From positions 186,001 to 250,000 of the forward strand of contig JAZAYU010000256.1 in NCBI GenBank assembly GCA_038501625.1: a DNA stretch of 64,000 bases, written 5' to 3'. Below are positions 48,917-61,600 of the stretch, one piece after another; within the stretch, counting starts at the first letter, position 1, and every line of letters begins with the position of its first letter. A program made the translations under genes and the position numbers. The DNA comes from Corbicula japonica. Lineage: Eukaryota > Mollusca > Bivalvia > Venerida > Cyrenidae. Under the pieces are notes generated by a model. The model saw nothing but the letters and a program-made list of their open reading frames with translations, did not search any database and had not been told where the DNA came from.

Positions 48917-49382
48917 ACTTAAGGACTTTGAAAACGCACCCTTGGGATAAGTGTATATAAACATAGAAGACGCCTTTTATATCAAACATATTATATAGCT
49001 GTGTAAAGTACAACTCATTGCCGTCATTTTGATACCAAAATATTTAAAATTGGTTCATTGATAATAAAAATATCGCGTGTTCAAGACAGTAACCCTGAAA
49101 TCAAAAGTAACACTTTAGCCTATACAAGCGTTCGTTTTCAATGATATGCCTTTAATTGTAATGCAAGCTCTATAGGCGTGAAGTGTTACTTTTGATTTTA
49201 GGGTTACTGTCTTAAACTCGCAATATCTTTTGTATAAATAGACCAATCTTAAATATTTTACTATCAAACTGACGGCAATGAATTGTACTTTACAAAGGTA
49301 TGTGAAACATTTCATTTCAAAGGCCTTTTCCAAGTTAAAATACACTTATCCCAAGGGTGCGTTTTCAAAGTCCTTAAGTATA
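48917..49382. mobile_element. Foldback element, about 466 bp, upstream of the cadherin exons
   Basis: The first 36 bases (from atacttaaggactttgaaaa) are the exact complement of the last ones (ending ttttcaaagtccttaagtat). Inner segments such as acagtaaccctgaaatcaaa pair with the tttgattttagggttactgt side. It contains no gene. Confidence 0.8.
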
Positions 49383-49705
49383 CATACCAATTAAAACTGT
49401 AAACAAGAGCTGTCACTTGAAATTGACATATGCCCCCGAAATGCAGCTTTGAAATCGAATAGGTATACATATGTAATAAATAAACATATGTAATGAAAAA
49501 TATGCTTGTGGAAGAAAAAGCATACTGCATGCATATAATGTGAAAGATGAAAGGATCATATGTTTCAAGTCTGTAGTAAATTTATAGTTAAATAAAGTTA
49601 AATATTACATTTTTTTAGAAAATTCTAAGATTATTGGGGAGATTATCCTGGAAAATGATTATTAGAGGTATGGACCTTACTACATATGATTTGGGTAATA
49701 TGAAC

Positions 49706-51480
49706 AAGAGGGCCATGATGGCCCTTTATCACTCACCTGAGTACAAAGTTGTGTTGTACGAGACCCAACGTCTCAATATGGTGCACATTTACACCAAGTT
49801 ATTTTAAAATCCAATGAGAAACAACAAATCTACAGCTTGGAAAAGAAAATGCTATTTTTAGTAACAGTGACCTTGACCTTTGACCTACCTCATGACAATC
49901 GGAGCAAAAATGTGACCGCTAGTGTCAACAAGAAAATTCTATTTTTAGTAACAGTGGCCTTGTTTTTGGACCCAGATGACCCATATTCGAACTCGTCTGA
50001 GAAATCATTGGGACAAACATCCTGATCAAGTTTCATGACAATCGAAGAAAGATGTGACCGCTAGAGTGTAAACAAGAAAATTCTATTTTTAAAAACAGTG
50101 ACCTAGTTTTTGGACCCAGATGACCCATTTTCGAACTCATCTGACAAATCATTGGGACAAACATCCTGACCAAGTTTCATGACAATCGGAGCAAAAATGT
50201 GACCGCTAGAGTGTTAACAAGAAAATTTTATTTTTAGTAACAGTGACCTAGTTTTTGGACCCAGATGACCCATATTCAAACTTGTCCGAGAAATCATTGG
50301 GACAAACATCCTGACCAAGTTTAATGATAATCGGAGCAAAAGTGTGAATGCTAGTGTTAACAAGAAAATTCTATTTGTAGTAACAGTGACCTAGTTTTTG
50401 GACCCAGATGACCCATATTCGAACTCGTCCGAGAAATCATTGGGACAAACATCCTGACCAAGTTTCATGACAATCGGAGCCAAAAATGTGACTGCTAGAA
50501 TGTTAACAAAAAAATTCTATTTTTAGTAACAGTGACCTAGTTTTTGGACCCAGATTACCCATATTCGAACTCGTCCAAGAAATCATTGGGACAAACATCC
50601 TGACCAAGTTTCATGACAATCAGAGCAAAAATGTGACTGCTAGAGTGTAAACAATAAAATTCTATTTTTAGTAACAGTGACCTAGTTTTTGGACCCAGAT
50701 GACCCATATTCAAACTCATCTTAGAAATCATTGGGACAAACATCCTGACCAAGTTTCATGACAATTGGAGCAAAAATGTGACCGCTAGAGTTTTAACAAG
50801 AAAATTCTATTTTTAGTAACAGTGACCTAGTTTTTGGACCCAGATGACCCATATTCAAACCTGTTCGAGAAATCATTGGGACAAACATCCTGACCAAGTT
50901 TCATGACAATCTGAGCAAAAATGTGACCGCTAGAGTGTTAACGAGAAAATTCTATTTTTAGTAACAGTGACCTAGTTTTTGAACCCAGATGACATATATT
51001 CAAACTCGTCCGAGAAATCATTGGGACAAACATCCTGACCAAGTTCCATGACAATCTGAGCAAACATGTGACCGCTATAATGTTAAAAAAAATTCGACCG
51101 CTGGAGTGTTCACAAGAAAGTTCTATTTTTAGTAACAGTGACCTGGTTTTTGAACCAAGATGACCCATATTCGAACTCCTCTGAGAAATCATTGGGAAAA
51201 AGATCCTGACCAAGTTTCATGACAATCGGAGCAAAAATGTGATCACTGGAATGTTAACAAGAAAATTCTATTTTTAGTAACAGTGACCTTGTTTTTGGAC
51301 CCAGATGACCCATATTCGAACTCGACCGAGAAATCATTGGGACAAACATCCTGACCAAGTTTCATGACAATCGGAGAAAATGTGACCGCTATAGTGTTAA
51401 AGAACTAAGTGTGGACGGACGACAGACATTCATCGATCCTAATAGCTCACCCTGAGCCAGCTCAGGTGAGCTAAGAACTG
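49706..51480. repeat. Array of about eleven 144-bp units with palindromic ends
   Basis: The unit words are gaaaattctatttttagtaa, cccagatgacccatattc and gaccaagtttcatgacaatc, the last recurring about every 144 bp from 50030 to 51360. The left end is agggccatgatggccctt...tcactcacctgag and the right end is agctcaccctgagccagctcaggtgagct, i.e. related inverted caggtgag words. The conserved ends suggest a non-autonomous mobile unit rather than a plain satellite. Confidence 0.85.
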
Positions 51481-51632
51481 TGGCCTTAACTTGCCAGTTT
51501 GTGTACATACACTGTATACATCTAAGGCTCTCATAAATTTAGTCTTAACATTTTGAGAATGTGCTACAAATTTGTTGTTGTTGTTCTTGTTGTTGTTTTA
51601 CTTAAAAATCAGTGAATAACATATTTAGACTA

Positions 51633-53698
51633 GAAATGTGTCCATAGGACACGGATGCCCCCGCTATGCATCGTTTCCAGATACTAAAGTGCAATGATGG
51701 GAATAATAGCATTTCAAAGACAGTGATGTTTGAGTAATTATAAGAATATGCATAAACCTGATGATCAAGTAAATTATTTGTATTTGTGGCACTGTTGTCT
51801 TCTCATTATGGAAATGTCTGTGAAGAAGTTGGTGGTAATGCAATGCAATGTCATAGTGAACATTTGTGCCAAGTTATTTTGAAATCCCTTCATTCATAAA
51901 GAAGTTATAGCCCGAACAAGTAAATTTAAGTTTTAGTAACTGTGACCTTGACCTTGGACTTACCGGCATGGGTAATGTACGCAACACACCGCCTTGTCAT
52001 GGTGAACATTTGTGCCAAGTTATTTTGAAAACCCTCCATTCAAAACAAAGTTATAGCCCGGACAAGGAAATTCTATTTTTAGTAACAGTGACCTTGACCT
52101 TGGACCTACAGGCATGGACATGGTACACAACTCACCACCTTGTCATGGTGAACATTTCTGCGAAGTTATTTTGAAATTACTATATTCCTAATGTAGTTAC
52201 AACCCTGACAAGAAAATTCTATTTAAGTAACAGTGACCTTGACCTTGGACCTAGGCATGGGCATGGTATGGGACACACCATCTTGTCATGATGAACATTT
52301 GTGTCAAGTTATTTTGAAATCAATCTATTCCTAACAAAGTTACAGCCCGGAAAAGAGAATTCTATTTTTAGTAACAGTTACCTTGATCATAGGCATGGGC
52401 ATGGTACGCGATACACCGCCCTGTCATGGTGAACATTTGTGTCAAGTTATTTTGAAATCCCTCCATTTATAATGAAGTTACAGCCCGGACAAGAAAATTC
52501 TATTTTTAGTAACAGTGACCTTGACCTTGGACCTTCAGGCTTGGGTATTGTGCGGACACACTGCCTTGTCATAGTGAACATTTGTGCAAAGTTATTTCGA
52601 AATCCCTCCATTCATAACAAAGTAACAGCCCGGACAAGAATATTCTATTTTTAGTAACAGTGACCTTAACCTTGGACCTAAAGGCTTGGGCATGTATGTG
52701 ACATACCGTCTTGATATGATGAACAATTATACCAAGTTATTTAAAAATCCAATAAGAAATAACAAAGTTACAGAGCGGACAAGATTTTGCGCAAAAATTC
52801 TATTTTTAGTAACAGTGACCTTGACCTTGGACCTACAGTCACGACACACCGCCTTGTTATGGTGAACATTTGTGCCAAGTTATTTTGAAATCCCTCCATT
52901 CCAAACAAAGTTAAGGGCAAAGTGTATATTTTTCTTAACACAAAATGTAATTGAAAAACGGGCATAATTTGAAAATATTGGAAGCATGGTTATGGGTCTT
53001 GTTGGTTATGATGTAGATTTTGATGGTGAAAATATATTTCAAGTTTCAAGGCAGTATCTCAGGTAGTTTATAAGTTGTGGGCAAAATGCACAAAATATAA
53101 GAAACAAGATACCCTATCCTATTAAAACTAATGTAAATGGAAGTATCAAAGGGCCATAGCTTCTGAACAGAACATGTAAGAGCAAAACCCCACCTTTATG
53201 CACAACAACATATCTGGCCAAGCATTGTGGTAAAGTTTCATCAAATTCCCAGCGGAGGTGTAGGAGGAGTTGCGTTCACAAGATATATTCCTATTAAAAC
53301 TAATGTAAATGGAATTATCAAAGGGCCATAACTTCTGAACGGAACATGTAAGAGCAAAACCCCACCTTTATGCACAACAACATATCAGGTCAAGCATTGT
53401 GGTCAAGTTTCATTAAATTCCCACCAGTAGTGTAGGAGGAGTTGCGTTCACGAGATATACTCCTATTAAAACTAATGTAAATGGAAGTATCAAAGGGCAA
53501 TAACTTCTGAATGGAATGTGTAAGAGCGAAACCCCACCTTCATGCACAACTACATATCAGACCAAGCATTGTGGTCAAGTTTCATTAAATTCCGACCAGT
53601 AGTGTAGGAGGAGTTGCGTTCACGAGAATATCGGACGGATGGAAAGACGGACAGGAGCAACTCTTAATGCCCGTCGCCATTTCATGGTGGGGGCATAA
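51633..53698 (-). repeat. 2.2 kb dispersed repeat, inverted copy
   Basis: This is the reverse-complement counterpart of 3122-5366, starting ctagaaatgtgtccatagga and ending tggtgggggcat. It keeps the same module order: 200-bp tail, about eight units with agtgaccttgaccttggacc, three 175-bp units, remnant (GGAC)n, then the atgcccgtcgccatttcatg end. It is shorter than the forward copy mainly by unit number. Confidence 0.85.
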
Positions 53699-54248
53699 AA
53701 AGCCTGATTTTCAAAGTGCTATACAGGAAGAAAGTTTATTTGTCACTATCCATAAAATGACAAAATTTACCCTATAAAATCTTCCAAAGCAAAGTTCTTA
53801 ATATTGCATAACACAGATCTAAGCAGCAAAGTTCATCAGGTCATTGTCCAGCAACTGTACCAATAATCTTACTGGTAAACATCATACCTAAATATAGCTG
53901 AAGACAGGTAGAAATATTGGATTTTGACGCTTGAAATTTTCACCCTGCTACTAAAATTTTTGTTTCAAATTTTATCACTGAACAACCAGTGAATAAATTG
54001 TTCAGGAAAGATTGAATTTTAAGATGGTATAAAGGTTGTGTCAAAATCTGGTTAATAACTGTAGAAAATCAAAGGTTAAAAACAGAATTTAAAAGAAAAA
54101 AAATTAAAATCCCCAGGGCGGGACCCCCGGTCAATTAAACAACATGATTTTAATAATTTGTGTAGAAATCATCAATATCAATATTCATACCAAATTTCAT
54201 GACAATCGGACAAAATGTGTAACCTCTATTGCATTAACAAAATTTACC

Positions 54249-54270
54249 TTAGGGTTAGGGTTAGGGTTAG
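54249..54270. repeat. Short interstitial telomere-type repeat (TTAGGG)3
   Basis: ttagggttagggttagggtt is present once, inside repeat DNA. TTAGGG is the usual molluscan telomere unit. At three and a half copies it may be chance or a repair scar. Confidence 0.6.
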
Positions 54271-54274
54271 CTTA

Positions 54275-54600
54275 AAAGGCCCATAACTCTGCCAAAAATA
54301 ATATTCTTTAGGATATGCACAACTAGGCTTGGTGACAAACACTCCTGTGAAGTTTCAATGAAATCCCTCAGGCGGTTTTAGAGAAGAAGTGAGGACAAGA
54401 TTTTGCTAAAAAGGGCCATAACTCAGCCAAAAATAATCCGAGCAGAAATTCTAGACGATATGCACAACTAGGCTTGGTGACAAACACTCCTGTGAAGTTT
54501 CAAAGAAATCCCTCAAGCGGTTTTGGAGAAGAAGCGAGGACAAGATTATTTCGGACGGACGGTCCGATTACTATATGCAGCGATTTTGCGCCGTTGTATG
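54275..54600. repeat. Tandem pair of 135-bp units with GC-rich end
   Basis: The words gggccataactc, gatatgcacaactaggcttg and gtgacaaacactcctgtgaa each occur twice (about 54277 and 54413). The end tcggacggacggtccga is itself palindromic and is followed by gcgccgttgtatgcggcgcc. Confidence 0.75.
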
Positions 54601-57125
54601 CGGCGCCTGCAATTACCTTTTTAAATCATTTATTTTTAAATATTTAAAACTAAAAATTGCTATTAAATCGTATATTTCGTTCCTAAATTCTATTTATTTT
54701 ATTGTATCACACATAATGGTAACTGTTAATTGCCACTAATTGACACGTTATTCTCACTAGCCAGTTTGCCCAGAATTATATGGTGACATGTTATAAAAGG
54801 TGCGAAAAACATAATTGACATATGCAATTTGAGCGGTCTTGAGGGGATAATAGAATCTCAATTTTAATTAAAATGAAAAAGAAATTCAAATAAGCAATCA
54901 GAGCATCTCTCATTTTTGTGAATTTAACATAAACTTTGTCCTGTTTCGGTGATTTTATAATTTGAGCAAAACCTAAGATAATGGGTGATGAAATATTATA
55001 CATTTACACTTCTGTGTAAATGTTTTTTATTGCTGCTTGTTTACAATATTTTCCTGCATGTAACAGTGTTTTAGTATTTAACAAACAAACACAAGATTTA
55101 AATGTTTCAATAAGTTATTACCGATTGCTAAATTCTGAATAAAAGTTGTTGTTGTTGTTGTTGTTTGTAAACAACATAGCTGTAATTTAATTTGTGAAAA
55201 CGCCTTTTTCAGAAATAAGAAACTTAAGATATGACGAACAAAAAGTGCATACTGCGAACATTCAAATGGTGCATTAGATACATTTCAATAATTTATTTAT
55301 ACTTTAAATTAAAATAAATAATGTGTATTTGCTGATTATATCTGCGCACTTAGAATTTCTTTAATATTGTTTGTACATTTCTGAGGTATCAAAATACACA
55401 CATAACAATTTACCCTTTATAAATGTTTAATATGGCCATTTTCTGCAATCATATTAGTCATTAACGTATGTGGGGCGAATTGTTATTGAGTGGGGCGAGT
55501 CATTACTAAATATGGGGCGAGTCGTTATTAAGATGGGGCGAGTCATTATGGGGCGAATCGTGAGTGGGGCGAATCGTTATATATTCTACGCCACTGGCTT
55601 CAATGAATTCATGCCACTTGTATCCAAAATATTGATAAAAAATGGAGACATGGTAGAAAATTGAATGTGTAGAGTTCCATCCCTTGTTACTGTTATATGA
55701 TATCAATAGATTTTAGTTCTTAAAGCCACCCACAGGGAAGGGCTTTTATTATAACATAGATTAGAAGGATAAGAAAAAATAGTTATGTGCCGATTCCCTG
55801 TGAAGCCACCCACACAATCCCAACACCGTCCCGGCCCCCTATAGTTAAACCAGGCAATAAACGACTGAAAAGATTCTAAACTAATTCCATGAGACAACTA
55901 CATTAAGCGGTTACCTTAGAATCTTTGTCCCTGTACGACAAACAAAGATAAAAATGGTCAATTCGCGACTAAAAGAAACTGGAAAATCAAAACGACCTCC
56001 GCACTATCAAATACTTGCGCGGATTGATTTTCTTTTCCCGCTAAGATCACATGACTTATCAAGCCAATAGGTGCTTTAGGTTGCGGGTAAAACCCTGACC
56101 AGACCCAGACCAGACTTCGGAAACTAACGGTTGGGTACGGGAATCTTCGCTCGTTTCCGACAATACGGTACAAAACAAATCCGTCTTGTCTGCTTATTAG
56201 CGGTTCGTATTTTTTAAAGGTTTGAATCATTTGCTTATCCTTATTCTTTTCAATATAGAAACATTAAATAATAAATTTCAGAAATAACTTAACAAAGATT
56301 GCTTTACAATCTCCATACAATCTCCATAATCATACTGTGCCCGACAAATGTCAGAGTATCTATGAAAAAGCTCTGGTTTATCTTCTGTTTATCTCAAATT
56401 TCGCCAAAAATGTTCATCACTAGTTATGAAAAAATGATTTTGAAAAATTTATCACACCAGACAATATGTTTTATACCATTTTAAAATGACACGTCGACAT
56501 TAATTATCATATTACGCTGTTTAATTGCTGAGCGGTACGGGTACGGATTTATACCAAATAATACATAATGAGATCTTTTGTCGCACATCTTAGATAAGTA
56601 AATACATAATAAAAACACCAATAAACTTATTTTCTATAATTTGCATTTATGACATTAAAATAACCAATAGAATTAAATTGGGTACCTAATCGATTATAAA
56701 ATGAATACAGTCCCAAAAGTGAATGACAATATGCCTTTTATGTAATTCTGCTTTCACATCCTTTTTGGCAAATCTCATTTTGAAAAATCTAATGCGCCTA
56801 TATCTTATAGAATGCTTGATCCCGAACAGTTCCAATAAATGTGCGAATAATGCCAGAAACTTTTTTTTAAATATTGACACACTATGAAAGCCTATTTTTG
56901 TAACTGAATTACTTGCTTATCCAAAATATGTGACTTTCTGTGCTTAGTTAATTCAAATTTTATTTGACAGTGTCAGTTTTAAAAATCAAAGATCCGTCAT
57001 GAAAAAATAATCCTCCGTGCATATGATAACAGTTTAATTGTTTAAATCCAGGTTCTCACTAAAATTTAAAATTCTATGTTTTGTTGTTGTTGTTTCACTG
57101 AGAGCAATGGCAACTATATAGAATT
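54600..57125. other. Non-coding DNA with a short tggggcga minisatellite
   Basis: Around 55470-55580 the phrase tggggcgagtcgttatt recurs five or six times with variable spacing. A (gtt)n run lies at about 55147. No domain or plausible exon was recognised on either strand. Confidence 0.5.
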
Positions 57126-57129
57126 TGGT

Positions 57130-57500
57130 GTTCCCCAGAAGACATGCATGTGTCGCCTAAAATTGCATTTGAAAGGGGCCTTGAGGTCTCCAAAGGCTTT
57201 GTTAATGCAGCAGATATATTCCAAGTAATAAGTGAATAGGACAAGGACTTTCAAAGTAATAAGCAACATTAAGTTTCAAATTAAAATTGCATTTGAAAAG
57301 GGGCATAACTCAAACAATAGTGAAATATCATTCTTGTTGTCACTGATGGCTTTGTTTATGGAAATTCTATATTCCAAGTATTTAGTGAATAGGACAAGTG
57401 CTTTAGAGTTATAGGCAACATTAACTTTCCTGTTGGGGGACTACTGGACAAAGACACCCAGAGACACTAGGATTTCTATGTGTCTACCCGTTATCATAAG
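57130..57500. repeat. Second copy of the 160-bp-unit array
   Basis: It shares tgcatttgaaaggggc, gaataggacaag and the ggggactactgga end with 45330-46080. About two units are present. Confidence 0.75.
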
Positions 57501-57756
57501 CTTACAATTCATATATTTATTTGAAATTATAAAGTAATTACCGGTAAATATTATAAATTTAATGTATTCTATATAGACGTTTTACAATTCATCATTTGAT
57601 CACTCGAAATAAGTTATTAGTGACATCTATTGATCATGAATCGGTAAAAAATCACTTTTAAATACAGAGTAATTATTGAAAATCATATAATTATGTGTAA
57701 ATGTCCGTATTTTAGAACAGAGTAAATTGTTCCGTTGCTGTCATCTGGTGCGTACT

Positions 57757-57864
57757 AGTGCCCAAGGTTATAAAACTGAGCATGGAAACCAGTCTCAAAT
57801 CTCAAGCATCTGATTGCCTGAAATGGCGACTGGTTTCCAATCTCAGCTTTATAACCTTCAGCTC
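57757..57864. mobile_element. Palindromic MITE, copy 6 (short form)
   Basis: It begins tgcccaaggttataaaactg and ends ttataaccttcagc, but about 38 bp of the right arm are missing, so the hairpin is asymmetric (gcgactggtttccaatctca follows directly). Confidence 0.75.
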
Positions 57865-58496
57865 CGCACCAAAACTAATTGAAACAGATTTGTGAAATTT
57901 GTCTTTGTACACTTTGCCTGCGTCAGCTCCTGGGTGAGATAATTAGGAACACTAGCACCAAGGTAACAGGCATCTTCAACCTGGCCTCATTAACAGACAA
58001 ATTAATACAGAATCAAAATTATAAAATGCCAAGCGTTGGGTTATTGCTTTGGATCTGTTTGCAAGTTGTTAGCCAAGTATACACCTATCTTAAACCTTGC
58101 CCAATTAAAAGACAAGTCAATACAGAATCATTTTATTTAATGCCAAGTGTTTACAGGTAGAACTTTATGACTTTGAATCGGTTGCTGTTAAGTCTGCTTT
58201 GCTGCAATTAAGATAACAGTTGTCAATTTGTAATAAAATAATTTGCTCCGGAGCATGTCTTAAAAAAGAGCCTCGATAGTGAACTTTGTTTTGACCTTTG
58301 GCGTTTCAAAGTACCCGCGATTTAGCCGCAGTTTTTTAATAAGCGTCACAATTCTAAGAATCATAATGGAACGTTGTCTAATAAATGAAATTGTGAATGC
58401 AACCCTTGAATTGATGATACATGCGTAAATTTGATATGAAAAAAAACAACATTTGATTTATTAAGACAACTTTATACAAACCCAAATATGTGTTGG

Positions 58497-58502
58497 TTTA
58501 TT
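58497..58502 (-). promoter_or_regulatory. Candidate polyadenylation signal of the RBR ligase gene
   Basis: The minus strand reads AATAAA about 131 bases after the TGA at 58633-58635. A second one lies about 40 bases further on. Confidence 0.4.
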
Positions 58503-58632
58503 TGTTTTTTTTAGTATTTGATAATAATTAATTATTGCAAACAACATGCATGTATGTTTGATAAAACTTTAATATTTATGCAAACTAAATTAACAGTTGA
58601 GCTAGAGTTGTGGCGTGGTTTACTTATTGTAT

Positions 58633-61600
58633 TCACGTTAAACCCATCTTGTGTGAATTTGCTACTATTTCCTCCATCAACCTTCGTATTTCTGACCTAT
58701 TTTTAGAAAGTTTCACTAAAATACTTTTCGAATTCATAAGAGCCCCGTCCTTGCATAATTCAAAGATATTATTTGCACATGTTGATAAGGCCATAGCCTG
58801 GCGATGAAGGGAACTAGACTGCTCTGGTACGATCCCTTCGCAGTCCAGATACTCAACAACACATTCAACACATCTATTTACGTCACAGTACAGGTGTACA
58901 ACATGCTCCAGGTATTTGCCAACTTTATCACTTTCTGTAAAATAGTTTCCAGTCGATTCAAAGTCTAAGTAAATAAAACGGCATTTTCTTTCTTCCCTTA
59001 ATATAAAATGCGACAGTCTTGTCGCCATTAACTTTGCACTTGCGTGTATTTTGGCCACTCTGTATGGATGCTGTAGTAGGCGGTGCTTCAAAGCAAGTTT
59101 ATACCATTCCGTCCTATTCGAACCTAGTGTTTCTTTCTGTGTAACGTATGTCTTGTAAGTATTGGTCATATATTCAGGAAGCGGATCTCCCTTGTATAAA
59201 TCATTTCCTTTAGAATGAAACATCAAAGAACAGCGCTGACATAGCTTGCCACCGCAATTGCAAAACCGAATTGAGCATTTGTCATATCGTTTCATAATTT
59301 TAAAGCAAATCCTGCAGTATTTACAATCATATTTCATTACAAAATCATTCGGAACCATGTCTTTGTCGTGAGTATCTACTAACTTAGCGACATATTCGAG
59401 GTGACACTGGCATGATAAAGGCCAATGCGGTTTTCCTGGACACGACATGCATCTTGTTTCACCGCATGAACATCGCCCTATTTTCGACCGTGGCGAGTTG
59501 ACCTCGATTATTCTTCCGCATTCTTCGTTCGTGCACCATTGTTTGCATGTGTTGAGCTCAACCATAACGTTATTGCACCTTGTGAGGTATGTTATAACAT
59601 CTTTAATATTTACCAATGATAAAAGTGTACCAGTATTCACTTCAGCATTGCACCCATTTTGTGGACATTGCACTTTAACATCAACTGATTTTAAACTGTT
59701 TTCAATGTATGATTTCCAGCAACCTAGACAAAAGAAATTATCGCAAGCTGAAAGAGTTAGACAATCCTGAGTTTCTGAACAACAAATATTGCAAAATTTA
59801 ATTTGATTGTTCTTATTAAGCGATCTGGAAGGGTTTGGTGTATCGAATTCTTCATGGATATCTTCGAATAATTCGTTTATCATCCCTGTGATATCTGGGC
59901 TATACGAAATTGAAGACCATTCATTGACTTCTTCTAAAAGTGAGGTACAGTTTGATGGTATAGCAGCTTTTGTGCGTTTGTGTGATATCTCAGTTATTAA
60001 ACAATCCATAGGAAGTGTTTTCATGTGTGATAAAGCTTTGGCTATTATATCGTTGATATGAAGGAGTGAGTTTTCATCAATATTGTCCAGTTTAGTAATC
60101 GGTGTATCTGTCGTTGCATTTACGTTTAACGAAACTTCATAAGCATGAGCAGTTTGCGTTTGGAGAGGGTGATTTGGAACATGAGCAAACACAAGCCAGC
60201 AGTGAATTAATTTCTTTAGACGAATCAGTTTCAGCGCACTTCCAATTCCACCCAAATCGCTGACAAATTTTGATATGTTGATTAGAAATCTTCTTGGAAA
60301 GCAGTTGCATTCTATGTATTCACGGCTGAATGAATCTGAGAGAACACGTGGTGTAACTTCCTCAGTCGGCAACAGAATGGTAACGGAACTGTTATTGGAC
60401 GCGATGTTAATATCTACATCAGCAGATGGCACTAAAACTGGGCTTTCGACAAAACTTTTACTCTTCGATTTTTTATTGGGTTCATCCGGAATGTTTACTT
60501 CTTGCAATGAAGACTGTATTGTAGCTAGGGGGTTTTTAACAAAGCTTTTACTTTCTGTCACGTCATCCTTATTCTGATTGTCACCAGGAATAGTGACTTC
60601 TTTTACTGAAGTCTTTATAGTCGTGTGGGCCTTTATGTTGTTATCGGACAATGTAATGTTGCGCGTTTTGAAGGCCTCGAAAATGAAGTCAAATAGTAAT
60701 AATGGTTTTCTGTGTATCTCTTCATTGATTTCTTTATCACTGTCATATATCTTGTCATGAGTATAACATTCACTCTCAGTGGTTTTGATTTCTGTTTGAG
60801 AATTAGAAATTTGGTATTTAATTGTGTCTTTACGTGATCTTCTTAATGAGTGTCTTTTAGCTGTCCATGGTTTTCTAATATGGTTTTTACTTTTAAAATA
60901 TTGGTTTGTATCATAGCCAAGGAGTTTTGGCTTGAGAGAAAGAACATTGGTATTCTCACATGGATATAAAACCTCTAAACGTATTGAACATTTTTCATTC
61001 GTTTCAACATCAACATCATCTTTAAGGGAATCTAAGTTACATTCTTTCAACCTATCGAGAGCGTTCAACGCGGTTTCCTGCTGTTCAAACCCCGAGATGT
61101 CTTCATATTGGCTTAGAAAACACCGTCTTCGTGTTCGTCTTGAGTGCAGAGGGTAGGTTTTAAGTACATTATCTGCATCGCAGAAACCTCTTTGCTTTTG
61201 TTTCACAATTCCTCTTTTGATTACTAAACCGTTGTGATCCTTAGTGGGTGATGTACGTATGTTAAAACAACAACTGTTTTTCAACAGCTTATACCGTTCA
61301 ACTAGTTCAATAGCTTCATCAAACCTATCCAATTCTTTGAACTCCTTCGTTGACCAGAAATATCTCCATAAAAATTCATTTCGTTCTTCTTTTGAATATG
61401 AAAACCGTTCTTCAATCAGACCGAGCAATTCTTTGATGTATTCTGGTAACAACCATCTGTTCTGCTTATTTAATGAAAACAAGACGTCACTGCATGGTAG
61501 ATTTGCGCCAGGGTGAAGATTATACTGCCCAGCTTCAGAGGTTGTGGCCCTTGTTGTTCGCCAGACCAGGCATGCTTCTCGCCTGAAATATAAACGCTTA

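Noticed and set aside
61480..61482. Start of the RBR protein at the beginning of the long open frame
   Set aside because: The codon there is TTG, not ATG. The frame continues upstream to a splice acceptor at 61583 and joins a coding exon at 62422-62618 in matching phase.
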